DNA from: Kaistella palustris DSM 21579
GTDB taxonomy: Bacteria; Bacteroidota; Bacteroidia; Flavobacteriales; Weeksellaceae
DNA length: 64,000 nt
Reading direction: 5' to 3'
Assembly: GCF_000422265.1 (NCBI RefSeq)
Contig: NZ_AULL01000012.1
Span: 248,001-312,000, forward strand
In this document: positions 19,101 through 28,503 of the stretch, one piece after another
Layout: every line of letters starts with the position of its first letter
Position numbering within the stretch: the first letter of the stretch is position 1
Made by a program: the position numbers and the translations under genes
The notes under the pieces: model-generated
Databases searched by the model: none
Told to the model about the DNA's origin: nothing
Seen by the model: only the letters and a program-made list of their open reading frames with translations

Positions 19101-20520
19101 GGCGGAACATTTTGCCTTCAATTCCTACCAAAGCTAATATTGGCAAATAAACTATCAAAATAATTAATTGACCAAAAGCTGCTGAGTTCATCATTTTTTT
19201 TGCAGAACCTGAAACCTGTGTATCCATTTCTACCTGCGAAATTTTTCCTGCTTTTTGCCTTGCTAACTGGTGCATAGTTGCTTCCACAATAATCACTGCG
19301 CCGTCCACAATCAATCCAAAATCTATTGCACCAAGACTCATTAAGTTTCCCGATACGCCAAAAACTTTCATCATGGAGACCGCAAAGAGCATCGCTAAAG
19401 GTATTACGGAAGCCACAATTAAGCCTGATCGAATATTGCCAAGGAAAAGAACTAGAACTAATATTACGATTAAAGCACCTTCTACTAAATTTTTTTGAAC
19501 GGTACTCATTGCTCTGTCCACAAATTCACTCCTGTCTAGAAAGGGTTCTATTTCAACACCTTCGGGTAAAGTTTTTCGTATTTGGTCAATTTTTTCCTTT
19601 ACTTTTCCAACTACTTCAGAAGCATTGCTCCCTTTCAACAACATAACTATTCCTCCCACCGCTTCCTTGTCGTTTCGGGTAAGTGCGCCGTAGCGTGTAG
19701 CAGTTCCAAACTGAACTTTTGCGACATCTCTAATGGTAATAGGTAAACCATTTTCTGAATTGTTGACCACAATTCGTTCTATATCGGCAAGGCTTGTGAT
19801 TAATCCTTCGCTTCTAATAAAATAGGCATTGGGTTTCTTATCAATGTATGATCCACCCGTATTCTGGTTGTTTTTTTCAAGCGCTGTGAAAACATCAGAT
19901 ATAGATAAATTGTAACTCCTTAATTGATTTATGTTTAATGCTATTTCATACTGCTTAAGGTAACCACCAAAACTATTTACTTCGGCAATTCCGGGTGTAC
20001 CTAAAAGTTGTTTTCTAATAATCCAATCTTGAATTGTACGCAATTTTGTAGCATCATATTTATCCTCAAAACCTGGTTTAGCATGTACGGTATATTGGTA
20101 AATTTCGCCTAACCCCGTGGAAACTGGTGCCATTTCAGGATTGCCAAGACCAGCAGGAATAGAACTTTTGGCTTCAGGAAGTCGTTCAGAAACTTGTTGA
20201 CGAGCCCAGTAAATATCAATATCATCATGAAAGATAATTGTGACAACGGACAAACCGAATCGAGAAATAGATCTTACTTCCTGAATTTCAGGAATAGTGG
20301 ACATCGTTTGTTCAATAGGGTAAGAGATAAACTGTTCTATTTCTTGGGTTGCCAATGATGGACTTAATGTTATGACCTGCACCTGATTATTTGTAATATC
20401 CGGGACGGCATCTATCGGAAGAGTTCGAAGGGACATAACGCCCCATATAATTAAAGCTATGGTAAATATTCCCACCACTAGCTTATTCTTAATAGAAAAT
20501 TCAATGATTTTATTTAGCAT
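16123..20520 (-). CDS. czcA: CzcA-type RND metal pump fused to a TolC-like channel
   Basis: A 1,465-residue protein. Residues 1 to about 1040 are a heavy-metal RND permease. The TM4 signature DFGLIVDGAVIIVEA is the CzcA (Zn/Co/Cd) type, and the two periplasmic loops and twelve helices are in order. At about 1043-1064 a hydrophobic stretch (TTTVILLFLFSGLNNG) ending at VKGQ looks like an extra helix or signal sequence. Residues 1075-1465 are a TolC/CzcC family outer-membrane factor with two alpha-hairpin repeats. CzcA-CzcC fusions of this length are known in Bacteroidetes. It is the second gene of the zinc operon, after the DUF6660 protein. Confidence 0.92.
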   Translation of the reverse strand: MLNKIIEFSIKNKLVVGIFTIALIIWGVMSLRTLPIDAVPDITNNQVQVITLSPSLATQEIEQFISYPIEQTMSTIPEIQEVRSISRFGLSVVTIIFHDDIDIYWARQQVSERLPEAKSSIPAGLGNPEMAPVSTGLGEIYQYTVHAKPGFEDKYDATKLRTIQDWIIRKQLLGTPGIAEVNSFGGYLKQYEIALNINQLRSYNLSISDVFTALEKNNQNTGGSYIDKKPNAYFIRSEGLITSLADIERIVVNNSENGLPITIRDVAKVQFGTATRYGALTRNDKEAVGGIVMLLKGSNASEVVGKVKEKIDQIRKTLPEGVEIEPFLDRSEFVDRAMSTVQKNLVEGALIVILVLVLFLGNIRSGLIVASVIPLAMLFAVSMMKVFGVSGNLMSLGAIDFGLIVDGAVIIVEATMHQLARQKAGKISQVEMDTQVSGSAKKMMNSAAFGQLIILIVYLPILALVGIEGKMFRPMAQTVSFAIFGALILSLTYVPMISSLLLSKNITHKRNFSDKMMDKFQSAYNPLINGALRFKMAVLIIAIALLGVSVVIFNSLGGEFLPTLEEGDFAVETRLLVGSSLDQTVEKIEQASSLLMKTYPEVKEVVGKIGASEIPTDPMPIEATDITILLKPKNEWTSADTREELAEKMQKTLEQVPGVTFGFSQPIQLRTNELISGVRQDVGIKIFGDDLETLSDLAKKIGALIPSIDGAEDLYIEQVSGLPQISIKLNRDNIARYGFNVEEINNAINTAFAGGIAGTVFEGEKRFDLVVRLEHDERQSIEDVKRLFVTSSSGNQVPLEQLADISYQLAPNQIQREDAKRRIIVGFNVRGKDIASVVKDVQAKIDQKIKMPTGYFITYGGQFKNLEEANKRLSIAVPVALGLILLLLYFAFGSIKYSLLIFTAIPMSAIGGILALWLRGLPFSISAGVGFIALFGVAVLNGIVLITEFNQLKKQGMKDVKQRILAGTAIRLRPVLMTATVASLGFLPMALATGAGGEVQKPLATVVIGGLITATFLTLVLLPVLYAYAENIKPSGWKRKKSKIVGTTTVILLFLFSGLNNGVKGQISTNSSASLNVIDLNSAINASIESNPNTRIARLGEEYQSALKGSVRDYGKTNINLTFGQYNSLIAYDNNITISQNIPNPIYLKRLTELADANINASRMQAGIYKNQITYQVKSIYYSLLYRKEQKKLNEDLITLYEKILRAADIRFRTGETNILEKYNANTRLQEAISQKLQTEEYIKIHLEQLKRYTANQTIEDIADNTLTEKFLDLSADGKMFNKNPDLLALKSQIEVAKEEIRVEKSKLLPDFSVGYFNQSLVGNFEKNGVSKFYGVGKRFQGVELGISIPIFAKAQKAKIKAAEIHQELQEAQVDAFSFSLSQRGSTLLSDLKRLQIQIDFYRETALPQAKLLISKSQRAFEVGEMDYYQVSQSINNAVEVQKQYIESLNQYNQIAIELELISGL

Positions 20521-20612
20521 CGGAAAAATAAATTAGATTAAAACGTAAAATGACAGCATTTTCTTAGTGAAATGCAGTTTTACAAAAAAGACATGCTTTT
20601 TTGCTTAATTTA

Positions 20613-20930
20613 CTAACCTAATTGAGGGGGTTGCCAAATGCCGGAAGGAATTCCAGGTTGGAATAATGAATGGTAAGAATTGATTTTTTCTGAATAAATG
20701 GGTGCGTCTTCTGGGAAGATCAAAAGTTTTACACTCACTACGCTTAACTGTGCCCCACAACAATTGCAGGTGCAAAAGGGAGTACAATTATCTGAATGTT
20801 GTTGTTTTTCGGAATTTTTGTCGTGTTGAACTGTCGATTGCCTATCTTTAGATCGGGCAGAAACATCACCGCACGGAGCAGTGAGAAGGAATGCAAAAAA
20901 TATTGCGAGTATTAAGGACAGTGGACGCAC
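20613..20930 (-). CDS. DUF6660-type small Cys-rich secreted protein
   Basis: A signal peptide (RPLSLILAIFFAFLLTAPCGD) is followed by a Ser/Gln-rich spacer, a cysteine cluster CTPFCTCNCCG and the tail IWQPPQLG. The cysteine cluster and IWQPP tail fit the DUF6660 proteins found before CzcA genes in Flavobacteria. A longer ATG start at 20963 is open, but a perfect TATATTTG promoter element lies inside that extension (20942-20935). The GTG at 20930, which begins the signal peptide, is therefore preferred, possibly on a nearly leaderless mRNA. It probably binds metal in the periplasm or outer membrane. The czcA start is 92 bp downstream. Confidence 0.72.
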   Translation of the reverse strand: MRPLSLILAIFFAFLLTAPCGDVSARSKDRQSTVQHDKNSEKQQHSDNCTPFCTCNCCGAQLSVVSVKLLIFPEDAPIYSEKINSYHSLFQPGIPSGIWQPPQLG

Positions 20931-20934
20931 GGTG

Positions 20935-20947
20935 CAAATATAGGAAA
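20935..20947 (-). promoter_or_regulatory. Promoter -7 element of the zinc operon
   Basis: The minus strand reads TTTCCTATATTTG with a perfect TAnnTTTG (20942-20935). The same 13-mer, followed by a similar YACYG, lies before the copper operon at 35969-35981. No convincing -33 TTTG was seen at the right distance. Confidence 0.6.
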
Positions 20948-21069
20948 AAATTGAAAAAGACATTTCTTTCGTTCATTGTTTTTTAACAATTATGCAATTG
21001 GCAGATATATATTGGTATTTCTTAATTGTTTGTTACAAATACAGAAAGCGTTAAAAAACTATAAAAAAC

Positions 21070-21096
21070 AAAAAGGCGCCTTGCCGCACCTTTCTG
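21070..21096 (-). terminator. Terminator of the copper operon
   Basis: On the minus strand AAAGGTGC and GCGCCTTT pair (one mismatch) around GGCAAG, and a T-rich tract follows. It is 30-50 bp after the oxidase stop at 21125. Confidence 0.65.
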
Positions 21097-21124
21097 TTAA
21101 TTTTAAATATTAAGTAAACACTTT

Positions 21125-24079
21125 TTAATAAGTTAGAGTAAATCCTGCTCCCCATCCCATGTCACTGTCATAGTGAGTAGAAATTGCGACGTTTCGGGTT
21201 AAAATATATTTTAAACCAGCCATATATTCTTTATCAGTATTTACCATAAATGCACCGCGCATTCTAGGTGATAACGGAATATCTTCTCTGGACAACTGTA
21301 ACCTTACAATACCGTCCGTAAAAATCTCGGTTTGGAAATTAACGAGCATTGGCAGCGTGTAAACAAAACCAGCAGAAAAGGTGGCTCTTTTGTTTTTGGT
21401 GTTTTTCTGTCCGAAGATATTTTTTTCAATTTCGTGACTGCCCATTGTTCTGTATCGGTAATCAAAGCCAACGAACGGCATGAACCACTGCATTCGGTCT
21501 ACATATCTTCCGATATGTGTTTCTACTTCGTAGCCATGTTCACCGTTATAGCCCAAACGCCATTCGGTTCCTATATTCCATCTGGTATTGTGAACCATCA
21601 CCTGGCCATCATTACCATTAGACGCAAAATCATTTTCTGCAAATAAGTGAAGCATGTTGCTTTCGCGCTGAAGCTTTTTGTAGGCGGCATTTTTATCAGG
21701 CAGTTCAGGATTCTGATAGTCGCCAACGGCAAAAACACGGTTCATTCCTGCCATCATGTGGTATAGGATATGGCAGTGGAAAAACCAATCTCCGTCTTCT
21801 TTTGCTTCAAATTCAATGATATCGCTTTCCATCGGCATGATATCCAATACATTTTTCAGTGGAGACTGTACTCCATTGTCATTGATTACACGGAAATCGA
21901 AACCATGAAGGTGCATCGGATGCCTCATCATGGAATTATTAACGAGTTTGAGGCGTAAAACTTCTCCTTTTTTTACCAGTATTTTATCACTTTCGGCCAG
22001 GACCTTGTTATCCATACTCCAAACGTAACGGTTCATATTTCCCGTGAGGGTAAAAGTCATTTCGCGAACCGGCGCTTTTTTAGGGAGTGAGGTGTCATAA
22101 GGAGATTTTAACATATTGTAGTTGAGCGTGGTGATTTCCGAACTGCTCATGTTGTGCACGGAATGATCGTCGACCATCTGCATTTCTGAATGATCTTCGG
22201 CTTTGCCGTCTCCCGTAACTTCCGGATACATCACACTGTTCATATCCATTTTCTGCAGGCTCATGTTCATGCCCATATCCTTCATATTTCCGTTCATATC
22301 CATCATATCGTTCATCATTTTCATTCCTTCGAAATACTTCAGTTTCGGTAGGGGTGCAACCAGCTCTTTTTTACCTTCACCGAGAAAAACAGACACCGAT
22401 TTTGTACGGTCTTCGGGGGTTGCCATAAACTCGTAAGAAAGATCCTTTTGAGGAATGGTAACCACCACATCGTAGGTTTCTGAAACCCCAACTATTAAAC
22501 GATCTACATCCACGGGAACAATATCGTTTCCATCGTTTGCCACGACAGTGATTTTGCCGCCTGCATAGGTAAGCCAAAAGTAAGAGGAAGCTCCTGCATT
22601 AGAAATTCTCAACCGAACTTTATCACCTGTTTTAAACTGTGACAGTTGCTGATCCCAGGTTCCATTAATTAAAAAGCGGTCGTAATATACATCACTAACG
22701 TCCATTGCAAGCATTCTTTTCCATTCGTTGGTGAGCTTTGTTTTGAAATGACCTTCTTTAATGGCTTCGGAATAACTTTGTGTAGTATGTTTTTTGATGG
22801 CAAACCAATCATTTGCGTTTCGTAACATTCGTTGAACATTGTTAGGATTTATGTTTGTCCATTCACTTAATATCAGGTTTACAGTGGGAAGATCATCAAT
22901 TCCTTTCCGGTAGGTGGGATCTTCATTCCGTTTTTCCAGAATAAGAGATCCGTACATCCCAATCTGTTCCTGAAGGCCGGAATGCGAATGGTACCAATGC
23001 GTTCCGCTCTGGATAATCGGAAAAGAATAGGTATAGATAGAATGGGGCGGAATTGGTTTTTGGGTAAGCCATGGAACGCCATCTTCTTTATTCGGCAAAT
23101 GCAGGCCGTGCCAGTGGAGGGAAGTTTCTTCATCCATTAAATTATGAACCACAATTTCTGCGATATCTCCTTCAGTAAAGTTCAGCGTAGGCATGGGAAT
23201 CTGTCCATTAACTGCGATTGCTCTTTTTTGTTTTCCGGCATAATTCACGAGCGTATCTTTTACATACAGGTGATAGGTTTTCTTTTTTTCGTCAGTATAT
23301 TTAATTTTTGGAAGCGGCAAAACAGGTTTTGTTGAATCCATACTTTCCATATTCATTTTGCTGTGATCCATTTTTGAATGATCTTCCTTAAGCACCAGGT
23401 TCATTCCACATTTCGGACATTTGCCCGGTTGATCTGAACTCACTTCGGGGTGCATCGGACAGGTATATTTTTTTTGCGTAGCTTCATGCTGATGATTATC
23501 TGAAGTGGGATCTGCCTGTTTATTGACTGGGGCAGTGTGCTGCTCACTTTCGTTTTTTGGGACGAGGTTCATCCCGCATTTCGGACACTTTCCGGGTTTA
23601 TCAGAAACCACTTCGGGGTGCATCGGACAGGTAAACGTTTTGTGCACCATTTCTTTCTGAGCGGCGTCCGTCCTAGGCTCCACGTGTTGATGCACGGGTA
23701 CTGAATCGGTTGCTTTTGCAGCAGCTTTAACGTTGGGTGCCGTAGGTTTTTTGACCGCCGCTTTCGGCTTAGCTGCAGGTTTCGCCACTGCTTTTGCAGG
23801 AATGGCCTTAGCTTTCGGAGGTGTCACCTTTTTTACTGCTGCCTTTTTGGCGGGAGCGGGAGCCGGTTGTGGTTTCTTCACCACGGGTGCTGGCTTCGCC
23901 TGTGGCTTTTTTACGGCAACGGTTTTCTTCACCAGACTCATTCCGCATATAGGGCAGTTACCGGGTGCTGATTTCACGACCTGCGGATGCATCGGGCAGG
24001 TGTACACAGTTTTGGTGCTCTGTGAATAACTGTTTATGGACATTGCCATAAATAGAAAGAGCGAAAATATATATTTCAT
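21125..24079 (-). CDS. Multicopper oxidase with three metal-binding modules and a C-terminal CopB-like barrel
   Basis: A 984-residue protein. After the signal peptide come three heavy-metal-binding modules of the TCPMHP..CPxCGM type (about residues 27-52, 148-174, 205-231), joined by a Lys/Pro/Ala-rich linker. The oxidase core carries the copper motifs [19 protein letters not shown] and HCHILYH, plus a Met-rich loop ([19 protein letters not shown]). The last ~170 residues (after [13 protein letters not shown]) resemble the outer-membrane protein CopB. It probably oxidises periplasmic Cu(I) to Cu(II). It is the last gene of the copper operon, 7 bp after the ATPase. A dead copy of its C-terminus lies at 11014-11390. 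Confidence 0.92.
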   Translation of the reverse strand: MKYIFSLFLFMAMSINSYSQSTKTVYTCPMHPQVVKSAPGNCPICGMSLVKKTVAVKKPQAKPAPVVKKPQPAPAPAKKAAVKKVTPPKAKAIPAKAVAKPAAKPKAAVKKPTAPNVKAAAKATDSVPVHQHVEPRTDAAQKEMVHKTFTCPMHPEVVSDKPGKCPKCGMNLVPKNESEQHTAPVNKQADPTSDNHQHEATQKKYTCPMHPEVSSDQPGKCPKCGMNLVLKEDHSKMDHSKMNMESMDSTKPVLPLPKIKYTDEKKKTYHLYVKDTLVNYAGKQKRAIAVNGQIPMPTLNFTEGDIAEIVVHNLMDEETSLHWHGLHLPNKEDGVPWLTQKPIPPHSIYTYSFPIIQSGTHWYHSHSGLQEQIGMYGSLILEKRNEDPTYRKGIDDLPTVNLILSEWTNINPNNVQRMLRNANDWFAIKKHTTQSYSEAIKEGHFKTKLTNEWKRMLAMDVSDVYYDRFLINGTWDQQLSQFKTGDKVRLRISNAGASSYFWLTYAGGKITVVANDGNDIVPVDVDRLIVGVSETYDVVVTIPQKDLSYEFMATPEDRTKSVSVFLGEGKKELVAPLPKLKYFEGMKMMNDMMDMNGNMKDMGMNMSLQKMDMNSVMYPEVTGDGKAEDHSEMQMVDDHSVHNMSSSEITTLNYNMLKSPYDTSLPKKAPVREMTFTLTGNMNRYVWSMDNKVLAESDKILVKKGEVLRLKLVNNSMMRHPMHLHGFDFRVINDNGVQSPLKNVLDIMPMESDIIEFEAKEDGDWFFHCHILYHMMAGMNRVFAVGDYQNPELPDKNAAYKKLQRESNMLHLFAENDFASNGNDGQVMVHNTRWNIGTEWRLGYNGEHGYEVETHIGRYVDRMQWFMPFVGFDYRYRTMGSHEIEKNIFGQKNTKNKRATFSAGFVYTLPMLVNFQTEIFTDGIVRLQLSREDIPLSPRMRGAFMVNTDKEYMAGLKYILTRNVAISTHYDSDMGWGAGFTLTY

Positions 24080-24086
24080 CTTGTGA

Positions 24087-26213
24087 TTATTTAATTTTTA
24101 ACAAACTTGCATTAAGTGCGACCACGATGGTGCTGACACTCATCAGCACTGCGCCCATGGCGGGACTCAGGACAAATGTGGGATACAGAACACCTGCAGC
24201 AAGTGGAATAGCCACGACGTTGTAGCCCACTGCCCATACGAGATTCTGAATCATTTTGCTGTAGGTTTTCTTTCCAAAATCTATCATTTTCACGACGTCA
24301 CGAGGGTCACTGTTGACCAGAATAATATCTGCGGTTTCGGCAGCAACATCAGTTCCACTGCCAACTGCAATGCCTACATCTGCTGCTGCCAAAGCCGGTG
24401 CATCATTTACGCCGTCTCCTGTCATGGCAACGATTTCTCCTTTGTCCTGGAATTCTTTTACTTTTTCCTGTTTGTGGTGCGGAAGTACATTGGCCAAATA
24501 TCCATCCATCCCTAACTGCTTCGACACCGCTGCCGCTACCTTTTCGTTATCGCCTGTAAGCAGGAATGATTTAATGTTCATGCTGCGTAATTGGTCAATG
24601 GCTTCTTTTGCGCCTTCGCGAATTGTATCTGCTAAAGAAACAATACCCACGGGCACGTCATCAATCAGAATAAAGTTCACTGTTTCTGCATCCTGGTTGA
24701 TTTCTTCCGGAATGGCAGGTACCTGTTTATTGTTTTGAACAAAATAATTAGGACCGGCCGCGACTACCGATTTACCACTTACCATTCCTGTAACTCCAAT
24801 TCCCTGCATGTAGCGGAAATTGTCTGACTTCCATAAGTCCAGTTTTTTTTCGGCGAGGGTCTGCATGATTCCCTTTGCAATATGATGTTCGGAATTCTGC
24901 TGCACTGCCGCTACATACTGGAGTAAATCGTTTGCCGAATAGTGTTCCGTTAGAGGAATGATTTTCTGCACGGTGTGGGAACCTTTCGTAAGGGTGCCGG
25001 TTTTATCGAAAATTATGGTGGATAAGTTCCTGGTTGTTTCAAAAGCTGTACGGTTTCTGATGAGTAAACCATTTGTAGCTGAAAGCGTAGTGGAAATGGC
25101 CACAACCAAAGGAATTGCCACTCCTAAAGCATGAGGGCAGGCCGTTACCATTACCGTTACCATCCGTTCCAGAGCAAAAGCCAAATCTCCCATGGTGATG
25201 TACCAGTAAGCGAAAGTTCCTACTCCCACCACAATTGCTACTATAGTAAGCCATTTGGCTACTTTATCCGCCAGATTCTGAGTGTTCGACTTTGCTGCCT
25301 GCGCATCCTGAACCAAATTTATGACCTTATTGAGGTACGAATCCTTTCCAACCCCTGTTGCTTTTATCTTTAAAGCCCCGTCTCCGTTAATAGCCCCTGC
25401 GATTACCTTTCCGCCGGACTCTTTTCTTACAGGAACACTTTCTCCGGTAAGCATACTTTCATTCAAATAGGAACTGCCCTCGACAATCAGACCGTCTGCG
25501 GCGACTTTTTCGCCCGGTCTTATGATTACGGTATCTCCGTTTTTCAGCTGTTCCAGTTTTATTTTAACCGGACTTCCGTTCTGCTCGACGGTGACGTCAT
25601 TTGGTAGTAAGGCAACTAGAGATTGCAACGCTTTTGAAGCAGCCATCTGTGAACGCATCTCGAGCCAATGGCCAAGCAGCATGATGACGATTAAGGTGGC
25701 GAGCTCCCAAAAGAAATCCATGCCCGGCAGCCCGAATACGACTGCAACGGAATAGACATAAGCTACAGTAATAGCCAAAGCAACGAGCGTCATCATCCCA
25801 ATAGCTCCGGCTTTCACTTCACCCAAAAACCCTTTTAAAAAAGGCATTCCACCGTAGAAATAAATAATACTTCCTAAAACCAACAGCACGTATTTATCGC
25901 CTTGAAAAACTATGGTGAAACCAAGCCACTGCTGAATCATATGTGAAAGCAGCAGCACCGGAACAGAAAGCACCAGTGTAATCCAGAATCTCTTCAGGAA
26001 ATCCGGTGTATGATGACCCGCATGTTTGTCAAATCCCGCCCCAGAACCTTCTAATTCTGTGTGATGATCATGATTCTGATGATGTTGGCCGTGCTGCTCT
26101 TTTACAGCCTGAGCCGTTCCTCCCAATGGAATTAAGTTCATTCCGCAGAGCGGACATTTCCCCGGTTCGTCCTTCAATATCTGGGGATGCATGGGACAGG
26201 TGTATTTTTTCAT
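24087..26213 (-). CDS. Copper P1B-3 ATPase (CopB-type, CPH)
   Basis: A 708-residue pump. The N-terminus carries one TCPMHP..CPLCGM module followed by a His-rich stretch ([13 protein letters not shown]). The membrane metal site is [13 protein letters not shown], the CPH motif of the P1B-3 class assigned to Cu(II)/Ag(I). [17 protein letters not shown] (the HP-loop variant with His-His) and [11 protein letters not shown] complete the ATPase. It differs from the CPC enzyme at 11440-13563. It exports copper from the cytoplasm to the periplasm, where the oxidase and Cus system act. It lies 37 bp after the DUF305 gene. Confidence 0.93.
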   Translation of the reverse strand: MKKYTCPMHPQILKDEPGKCPLCGMNLIPLGGTAQAVKEQHGQHHQNHDHHTELEGSGAGFDKHAGHHTPDFLKRFWITLVLSVPVLLLSHMIQQWLGFTIVFQGDKYVLLVLGSIIYFYGGMPFLKGFLGEVKAGAIGMMTLVALAITVAYVYSVAVVFGLPGMDFFWELATLIVIMLLGHWLEMRSQMAASKALQSLVALLPNDVTVEQNGSPVKIKLEQLKNGDTVIIRPGEKVAADGLIVEGSSYLNESMLTGESVPVRKESGGKVIAGAINGDGALKIKATGVGKDSYLNKVINLVQDAQAAKSNTQNLADKVAKWLTIVAIVVGVGTFAYWYITMGDLAFALERMVTVMVTACPHALGVAIPLVVAISTTLSATNGLLIRNRTAFETTRNLSTIIFDKTGTLTKGSHTVQKIIPLTEHYSANDLLQYVAAVQQNSEHHIAKGIMQTLAEKKLDLWKSDNFRYMQGIGVTGMVSGKSVVAAGPNYFVQNNKQVPAIPEEINQDAETVNFILIDDVPVGIVSLADTIREGAKEAIDQLRSMNIKSFLLTGDNEKVAAAVSKQLGMDGYLANVLPHHKQEKVKEFQDKGEIVAMTGDGVNDAPALAAADVGIAVGSGTDVAAETADIILVNSDPRDVVKMIDFGKKTYSKMIQNLVWAVGYNVVAIPLAAGVLYPTFVLSPAMGAVLMSVSTIVVALNASLLKIK

Positions 26214-26250
26214 AATTTAATTTTTTTGCGTTCAATTCTGCTATTTGAGA

Positions 26251-26814
26251 TTACTTCCGGGTTTGAAGTTCCTTAATTTTCGCCCTCATGACAGCAATTT
26301 CTTCCTCCTGTGCTTTGATAATTTCCTCGCCCAATTTTCTGACTTCCGGATCAACTAAATTACTTTCTTCAACCATCAAGATTGCACCGGCGTGATGCGG
26401 GATCATTGACTTTAAGAACTGCATATCTCCAACGGCGGTCTGCTGCCGAATGCCAGACCAAAACAGCACCATCGACAACACACCGACACCTATCAGGACT
26501 TTGTTGAATTTTTTATTGGGATACATCTTTCCCATTAACAGCAGTTCGATGATCAACATAGGAGAAGCCATGAGCCCGGCCATATAAAACTGATTGATAT
26601 TGGGAATTACGTTGGCTAACCGATCGACCATCGCATACATTAAAATAAACATCGATACAAAGGAAATCAGAAGCATCCAAAAAAGTTTTTTGTATGCGCC
26701 GCTATGACCCATTTGCCCATCTTCTTTTTTTGAATCCGTATTCTGTGTAGAATGAGTTTCCCCCGAGGCGTCATGGTTCCGAGAAACTTTGTGGCTGTGT
26801 TGTGAATTTTCCAT
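26251..26814 (-). CDS. DUF305 membrane protein
   Basis: A 187-residue protein. A His/Ser-rich N-terminus (SQHSHKVSRNHD) is followed by three hydrophobic helices (about residues 45-140). The DUF305 signature, FLKSMIPHHAGAILMVEES, comes next, with a charged C-terminal helix. DUF305 proteins are ferritin-like helical proteins repeatedly found in copper-resistance loci (CopM-like), and the paired His in MIPHHAG are the likely metal ligands. Its role as a periplasm-facing copper binder is inferred from family and operon. Confidence 0.85.
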   Translation of the reverse strand: MENSQHSHKVSRNHDASGETHSTQNTDSKKEDGQMGHSGAYKKLFWMLLISFVSMFILMYAMVDRLANVIPNINQFYMAGLMASPMLIIELLLMGKMYPNKKFNKVLIGVGVLSMVLFWSGIRQQTAVGDMQFLKSMIPHHAGAILMVEESNLVDPEVRKLGEEIIKAQEEEIAVMRAKIKELQTRK

Positions 26815-26832
26815 ATTTTGCGTTTTTAAAAG

Positions 26833-27285
26833 TTAGTTAAGTTTATTAAAAAAATCGAGCAGCTCCTTTTTGTCCTTTGTTGATAAGTTGAAACCTCCGT
26901 GCATCATGCGGTACGATTTCAAGGGCATTTCGTCTTTTTCAATCTGGCTGATGATGCTTTTTATTTTCGCTTTTTTACGTCTTTTTGAATAATCATTGAA
27001 CTCATCAAAATTGAGTTCTTCTTTGCCTTCTTTAATATGCTGAGCCATAAACGATGCTCCTGGCTGCAATTCCGAATACCACGGATAGCGGGTGTTATTG
27101 GAATGACAGTCATAACACGAAACTTTAAGTATTGCAGCCACGTTGGCGGGCACCTTTTCGGTTCTTTCAAAACTTTGACCTGCCGGAACGGTGGAGACAT
27201 TACGCTCCACCGGTATGAAGTGAATGGCTAATACAACCGCCACCACGATCACCGACAGCCAACCTATGATATTCAATTTTCTCAT
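26833..27285 (-). CDS. Heme-binding domain protein (single CxxCH)
   Basis: A 150-residue protein with one N-terminal helix (IIGWLSVIVVAVVLAIHFI) and a periplasmic domain bearing VSCYDCHSNNTRYPWYS, the c-type heme attachment motif of the Haem_bd family. Conserved MPLKSYRMMHG gives a probable axial Met or His. The DNA before it in the operon encodes CusB, with a gap of one base (27286). It may carry electrons to or from copper in the periplasm. This is inference, as no partner is proven. Confidence 0.82.
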   Translation of the reverse strand: MRKLNIIGWLSVIVVAVVLAIHFIPVERNVSTVPAGQSFERTEKVPANVAAILKVSCYDCHSNNTRYPWYSELQPGASFMAQHIKEGKEELNFDEFNDYSKRRKKAKIKSIISQIEKDEMPLKSYRMMHGGFNLSTKDKKELLDFFNKLN

Positions 27286-27286
27286 A

Positions 27287-28492
27287 TTACATGGTGCTCA
27301 TATCGTGACCCGCCATTGGATCGACTCCTTTCTTGAATATGTATTCACTGTTTAGCAGGTAGGCCCCCGAAACCACTACTTCGTCACCTGCTTTAATTCC
27401 AGAGGTGATTTCAATTCTGTCTTCATATTCCAGACCCGTTTCCACCATTCTGTTTACGAAGGTATTCTTCGCGGTTTTCACCCAGACCGTGGAGGATTTA
27501 CCATCCCTGATTACCGCATCCACAGGCATTGAAAGACCATCGCGGGATTTGTTTTCCACCAGAACATATACCGGCATTCCGGGTTTCAGCAGGTTTCCTT
27601 TGTTGGGCACGGAAATGCGAACCAGATTTATCCTGCTGGAGGCGCTTATTTCAGGGTTTGTAAAATCGATCTTCCCATTAATCTTCAAATTATCCATATC
27701 CGGTATATACACCGTGACTTTGCTGTCTTTCTGAAGGAGTGACATTTGAGAAGAATAAACCTGCGCCTCCGCCCACAGCGATGAAAGATCTGCCAGATTC
27801 ACGATGGTGCCACCTTCGGCAAGATAATCGCCTTCGGCAATGCTGAGATCGGTGATGTACCCGGCTGCATTGCTGAACACGGTAGTGGTAGGCGTAGCTT
27901 TTCCTGATTTTTCCAATTGTTTGATCTGGTTTTCCGACATTCCCCATAAATAAAGCTTGTTACGGGAACTTTGGAGCAACTGATCGAAATCAATGGATGT
28001 ATTGCCGACGAAAAGTTTTCGTCTTTCCAGTGCCAGCAGATATTCCTGCTTTGCATTGTTGAGTTCTTCACTGTAAATATCGACCAGCGGCGCCCCCTTC
28101 GGAACAAAATCGCCAATGTTTTTATAATACAAACGTTCAACTCTGCCCATTACTCTGGAACTGACCGCCTGCATCTGGTACTGGTTAAAATTGAGTGTTC
28201 CGGTAAGCGTGAGTTTATCGGCCATGGAACCGTCAGAAAGCGCGAGTGTCTTTATATTTCCTAATTTAATCTGTTCGTCATTCAGGATGAGTTCATTGGG
28301 ATCCGCGTTCTTTTTCTTCTCCACCGGTACCAAATCCATGTGACAAATGGGACATTTTCCCGGTTTGTCAGATACCACCTGTGGGTGCATGGAACAGGTG
28401 TAATAGATATCGTGACCCGCATGAGGATCTTCTTCCTTTTTACAGGAGTAAAGAAAAACCAGCAAGGCCAACATTAAAATATTGAATTTCAT
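27287..28492 (-). CDS. cusB: CusB-like RND adaptor with metal-binding module (second copy)
   Basis: A 401-residue adaptor. A lipoprotein signal ends at FLYSCKKEE. The metal module is a variant, YTCSMHPQ..CPICHMDLVP, with Ser and His in place of the usual Pro and Gly. A barrel-sandwich domain (RVMGRVERLYYKNIGDFV), an alpha-hairpin and a C-terminal domain ending in a Met/His-rich tail (PMAGHDMSTM) follow. It should deliver periplasmic Cu(I)/Ag(I) to the Cus pump. The gene before it is a second adaptor of similar length but different sequence, which is unusual for one pump. Confidence 0.9.
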   Translation of the reverse strand: MKFNILMLALLVFLYSCKKEEDPHAGHDIYYTCSMHPQVVSDKPGKCPICHMDLVPVEKKKNADPNELILNDEQIKLGNIKTLALSDGSMADKLTLTGTLNFNQYQMQAVSSRVMGRVERLYYKNIGDFVPKGAPLVDIYSEELNNAKQEYLLALERRKLFVGNTSIDFDQLLQSSRNKLYLWGMSENQIKQLEKSGKATPTTTVFSNAAGYITDLSIAEGDYLAEGGTIVNLADLSSLWAEAQVYSSQMSLLQKDSKVTVYIPDMDNLKINGKIDFTNPEISASSRINLVRISVPNKGNLLKPGMPVYVLVENKSRDGLSMPVDAVIRDGKSSTVWVKTAKNTFVNRMVETGLEYEDRIEITSGIKAGDEVVVSGAYLLNSEYIFKKGVDPMAGHDMSTM

Positions 28493-28503
28493 CTTATCAA
28501 TTT

